Source: Caulobacteraceae bacterium UBA5005 | Lineage (GTDB): Bacteria; Pseudomonadota; Alphaproteobacteria; Caulobacterales; Caulobacteraceae | Length of the DNA stretch: 64,000 nt | Direction: 5' to 3' | Assembly: GCA_002398405.1 (NCBI GenBank) | Contig: DGYN01000141.1 | Location: 29,904-93,903, forward strand | Part shown: one piece after another, positions 62,970-64,000 of the stretch | Layout: every line of letters begins with the position of its first letter | How positions within the stretch are numbered: position 1 is the first letter of the stretch | Program-made: the position numbers and the translations under genes | Notes under the pieces: model-generated | Databases searched by the model: none | Told to the model about the DNA's origin: nothing | Seen by the model: only the letters and a program-made list of their open reading frames with translations

Positions 62970-63664
62970 TCAGGAGCCTCCTCGTAGTGGGAAAACGGCA
63001 GGGCGCGGATGTCCGCCGAGGTGAAGGCTGGGTTGGCCGGATAGAGGGCTTCATAGACCCGTTCCACAAAGGCGAAATCCTCCGGCGTATCGACGGTCCA
63101 GCGAAGCGCGCTCTCGTTGATATCCTGTTCCAGGTAACCCTGGGTGAAGAGGCCGGGATAGCGGTAGAGATAGGGCGTTACGTGCTCGCGGTCATAGGGA
63201 TCGGTCGCCTCGCGGCCGGCCTGGAGAAGGGCGGCGGTGTCGAACACCTCGACATCCAGGCCCCGCGGATAGGTGCGTTTGCGTCCGTTGGACAGATAGT
63301 CGACGCCGAGCCTGGCGTGCAGGCGCACCGCTTCATCGATCACCCCCGGATCGGCCAGCGGGCAGTCGGCGGTGAGACGGACCATCTGGCCTTCCAGCCC
63401 AAGGGCGCCGATCGCCTTGACGAAGCGGCCGAGCACATCGGCGAGGGGGCCGCGAAAGACCTCGACGTCGAAGGGTTTCAGGGCGTCCTCCAGGACATCG
63501 TCGGAGGCCTCGTCGCTGGTGGCGATGATCAGGCGGTCGAGTGTCTCACAGCGCCGAAGCCGCTCCAGCTGGCGCTCAATCATCGGCGCGCCGAGGATGG
63601 GCCTCAGCACCTTGCCGGGCAACCGGTTGGAGCTCATCCGCGCCTGCAGGATCGCAACCGCCAT
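62966..63664 (-). CDS. pseF: SpsF/PseF-like cytidylyltransferase
   Basis: A 232-residue enzyme of the acylneuraminate cytidylyltransferase family. AILQARMSSNRLPGKVLRPILGAPMIERQLERL is the CTP-binding start (RMSSxRLPGK). TADCPLADP holds a metal aspartate. DVEVF and RWTVDTPEDFAFV are late signatures of the SpsF form. It should activate pseudaminic acid as the CMP-sugar. It is the first gene of the two-gene minus-strand unit, divergent from the truncated ORF at 63831. An SpsG/PseG partner was not found in the window. Confidence 0.87.
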   Translation of the reverse strand: MAVAILQARMSSNRLPGKVLRPILGAPMIERQLERLRRCETLDRLIIATSDEASDDVLEDALKPFDVEVFRGPLADVLGRFVKAIGALGLEGQMVRLTADCPLADPGVIDEAVRLHARLGVDYLSNGRKRTYPRGLDVEVFDTAALLQAGREATDPYDREHVTPYLYRYPGLFTQGYLEQDINESALRWTVDTPEDFAFVERVYEALYPANPAFTSADIRALPFSHYEEAPE

Positions 63665-63740
63665 CTAGGTCCCTCACGAAATCACGGCGACCGTAGTCCT
63701 GTTCGCTGAGGGCGAAAACCCGGCCCTTGGCCCTCGGGAA

Positions 63741-63755
63741 TGGCACGGGCGACGC
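63741..63755 (+). promoter_or_regulatory. Candidate sigma54-type promoter
   Basis: TGGCACG at 63741-63747 is a perfect -24 element. GC at 63754-63755 gives the GG-N10-GC spacing (GG at 63742-63743), but the -12 box reads ACGC, not TTGC. It lies 76 bp before the ATG at 63831. The rest of 63665-63830 shows no gene. The match is partial, so the call is weak. Confidence 0.25.
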
Positions 63756-63830
63756 CATCGAAAATGAGAACGGAAGACAAAAGCAAATCCACGGTATGCC
63801 AGAAAGAAATGTTGTGGGAGGGGAACCGGA

Positions 63831-64000
63831 ATGAGAGCTGGCGCCCGGGCCGTACTGTTGGCTTGTCTACTTCTGGTGGCGAATTGCGCGTCAACGGGTG
63901 GGGAGGTGGAGCTCACCGGACCAGACGATGCGGTGTTCGTTGACGCCGTTCTGGGAGAGGACTCGTTCGTTACCTTTGAGGGACAGTCCGGCCTTTTGGT
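63831..64000 (+). CDS. N-terminus of an exported protein (truncated by window end)
   Basis: Fifty-six codons are visible, starting at ATG 63831 with GGAGG 9 bp upstream. The N-terminus MRAGARAVLLACLLLVANC is a signal peptide. The cysteine at residue 19 could be a lipidation site, but asparagine at -1 is unusual for a lipobox. GEVELTGPDDAVFVDAVLG follows. I do not recognise the family. The gene may belong to the preceding glycan region or to the next module outside the window. Confidence 0.65.
   Translation, partial: MRAGARAVLLACLLLVANCASTGGEVELTGPDDAVFVDAVLGEDSFVTFEGQSGLL

Overview
The window is GC-rich, densely coded DNA that reads as an alphaproteobacterial chromosome. Caulobacterales (Caulobacter/Phenylobacterium type) is my best guess. 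The reasons are the family content (paired CpsB phosphatase and Wzc kinase, small FecR-like proteins with acidic tails, a pseudaminic-acid set with its associated methylase) and the frequent GTG/TTG starts. This is inference from family content, not from a phylogenetic marker. No rRNA, tRNA, CRISPR array, insertion sequence or integrase was seen.

Layout. Positions 1-3358 are the flank: the 3' part of purH, an alpha/beta hydrolase and an AI-2E family permease. Positions 3478-5355 hold three tandem paralogous FecR-like secreted proteins and a VanZ-like protein. Positions 5437-12199 are a plus-strand Wzx/Wzy-type module: CpsB phosphatase, outer-membrane export lipoprotein, Wzc tyrosine kinase, an unrecognised membrane protein and an O-antigen ligase/polymerase. 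Positions 12167-23211 carry glycosyltransferases, a second polymerase-like protein, a polysaccharide deacetylase and a decoration module (carbamoyltransferase, SGNH protein, MBOAT acyltransferase).

Positions 23164-51773 are a run of 29 minus-strand genes with almost no spacing. Many neighbours overlap by 4 nt (ATGA, GTGA or TTGA). It is headed by a glycosyltransferase and a NusG paralogue, then the GDP-fucose genes, galE, a UDP-GlcNAc dehydrogenase, deoB and an ABC exporter (Wzm/Wzt with a C-terminal sugar-binding domain). Further along are many glycosyltransferases and an apparent amidino-sugar pathway like Pseudomonas WbpA/B/E/D plus HisH/HisF/WbpG. The WbpI-type 2-epimerase is absent, and a second WbpG paralogue is present. 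A sequence resembling the RfaH ops element lies in the leader between the NusG paralogue and gmd.

Positions 51869-57947 hold a sulfotransferase, a Wzx flippase, a WecA-type initiating transferase, UDP-xylose synthase and UDP-glucose dehydrogenase. Positions 58016-63664 hold a pseudaminic-acid set: PseB, PseC, PseI, an O-methyltransferase, a GNAT, the Pse-associated methylase and a PseF/SpsF cytidylyltransferase. PseG is not in the window. The window ends in the start of an exported protein.

Together the genes describe a cell-surface glycan locus with two export routes (Wzx/Wzy with Wza/Wzc, and Wzm/Wzt). It can make several special sugars and decorate them with carbamoyl, acyl, sulfate, methyl and amidine groups. 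The long operon is probably read through with a dedicated antiterminator.
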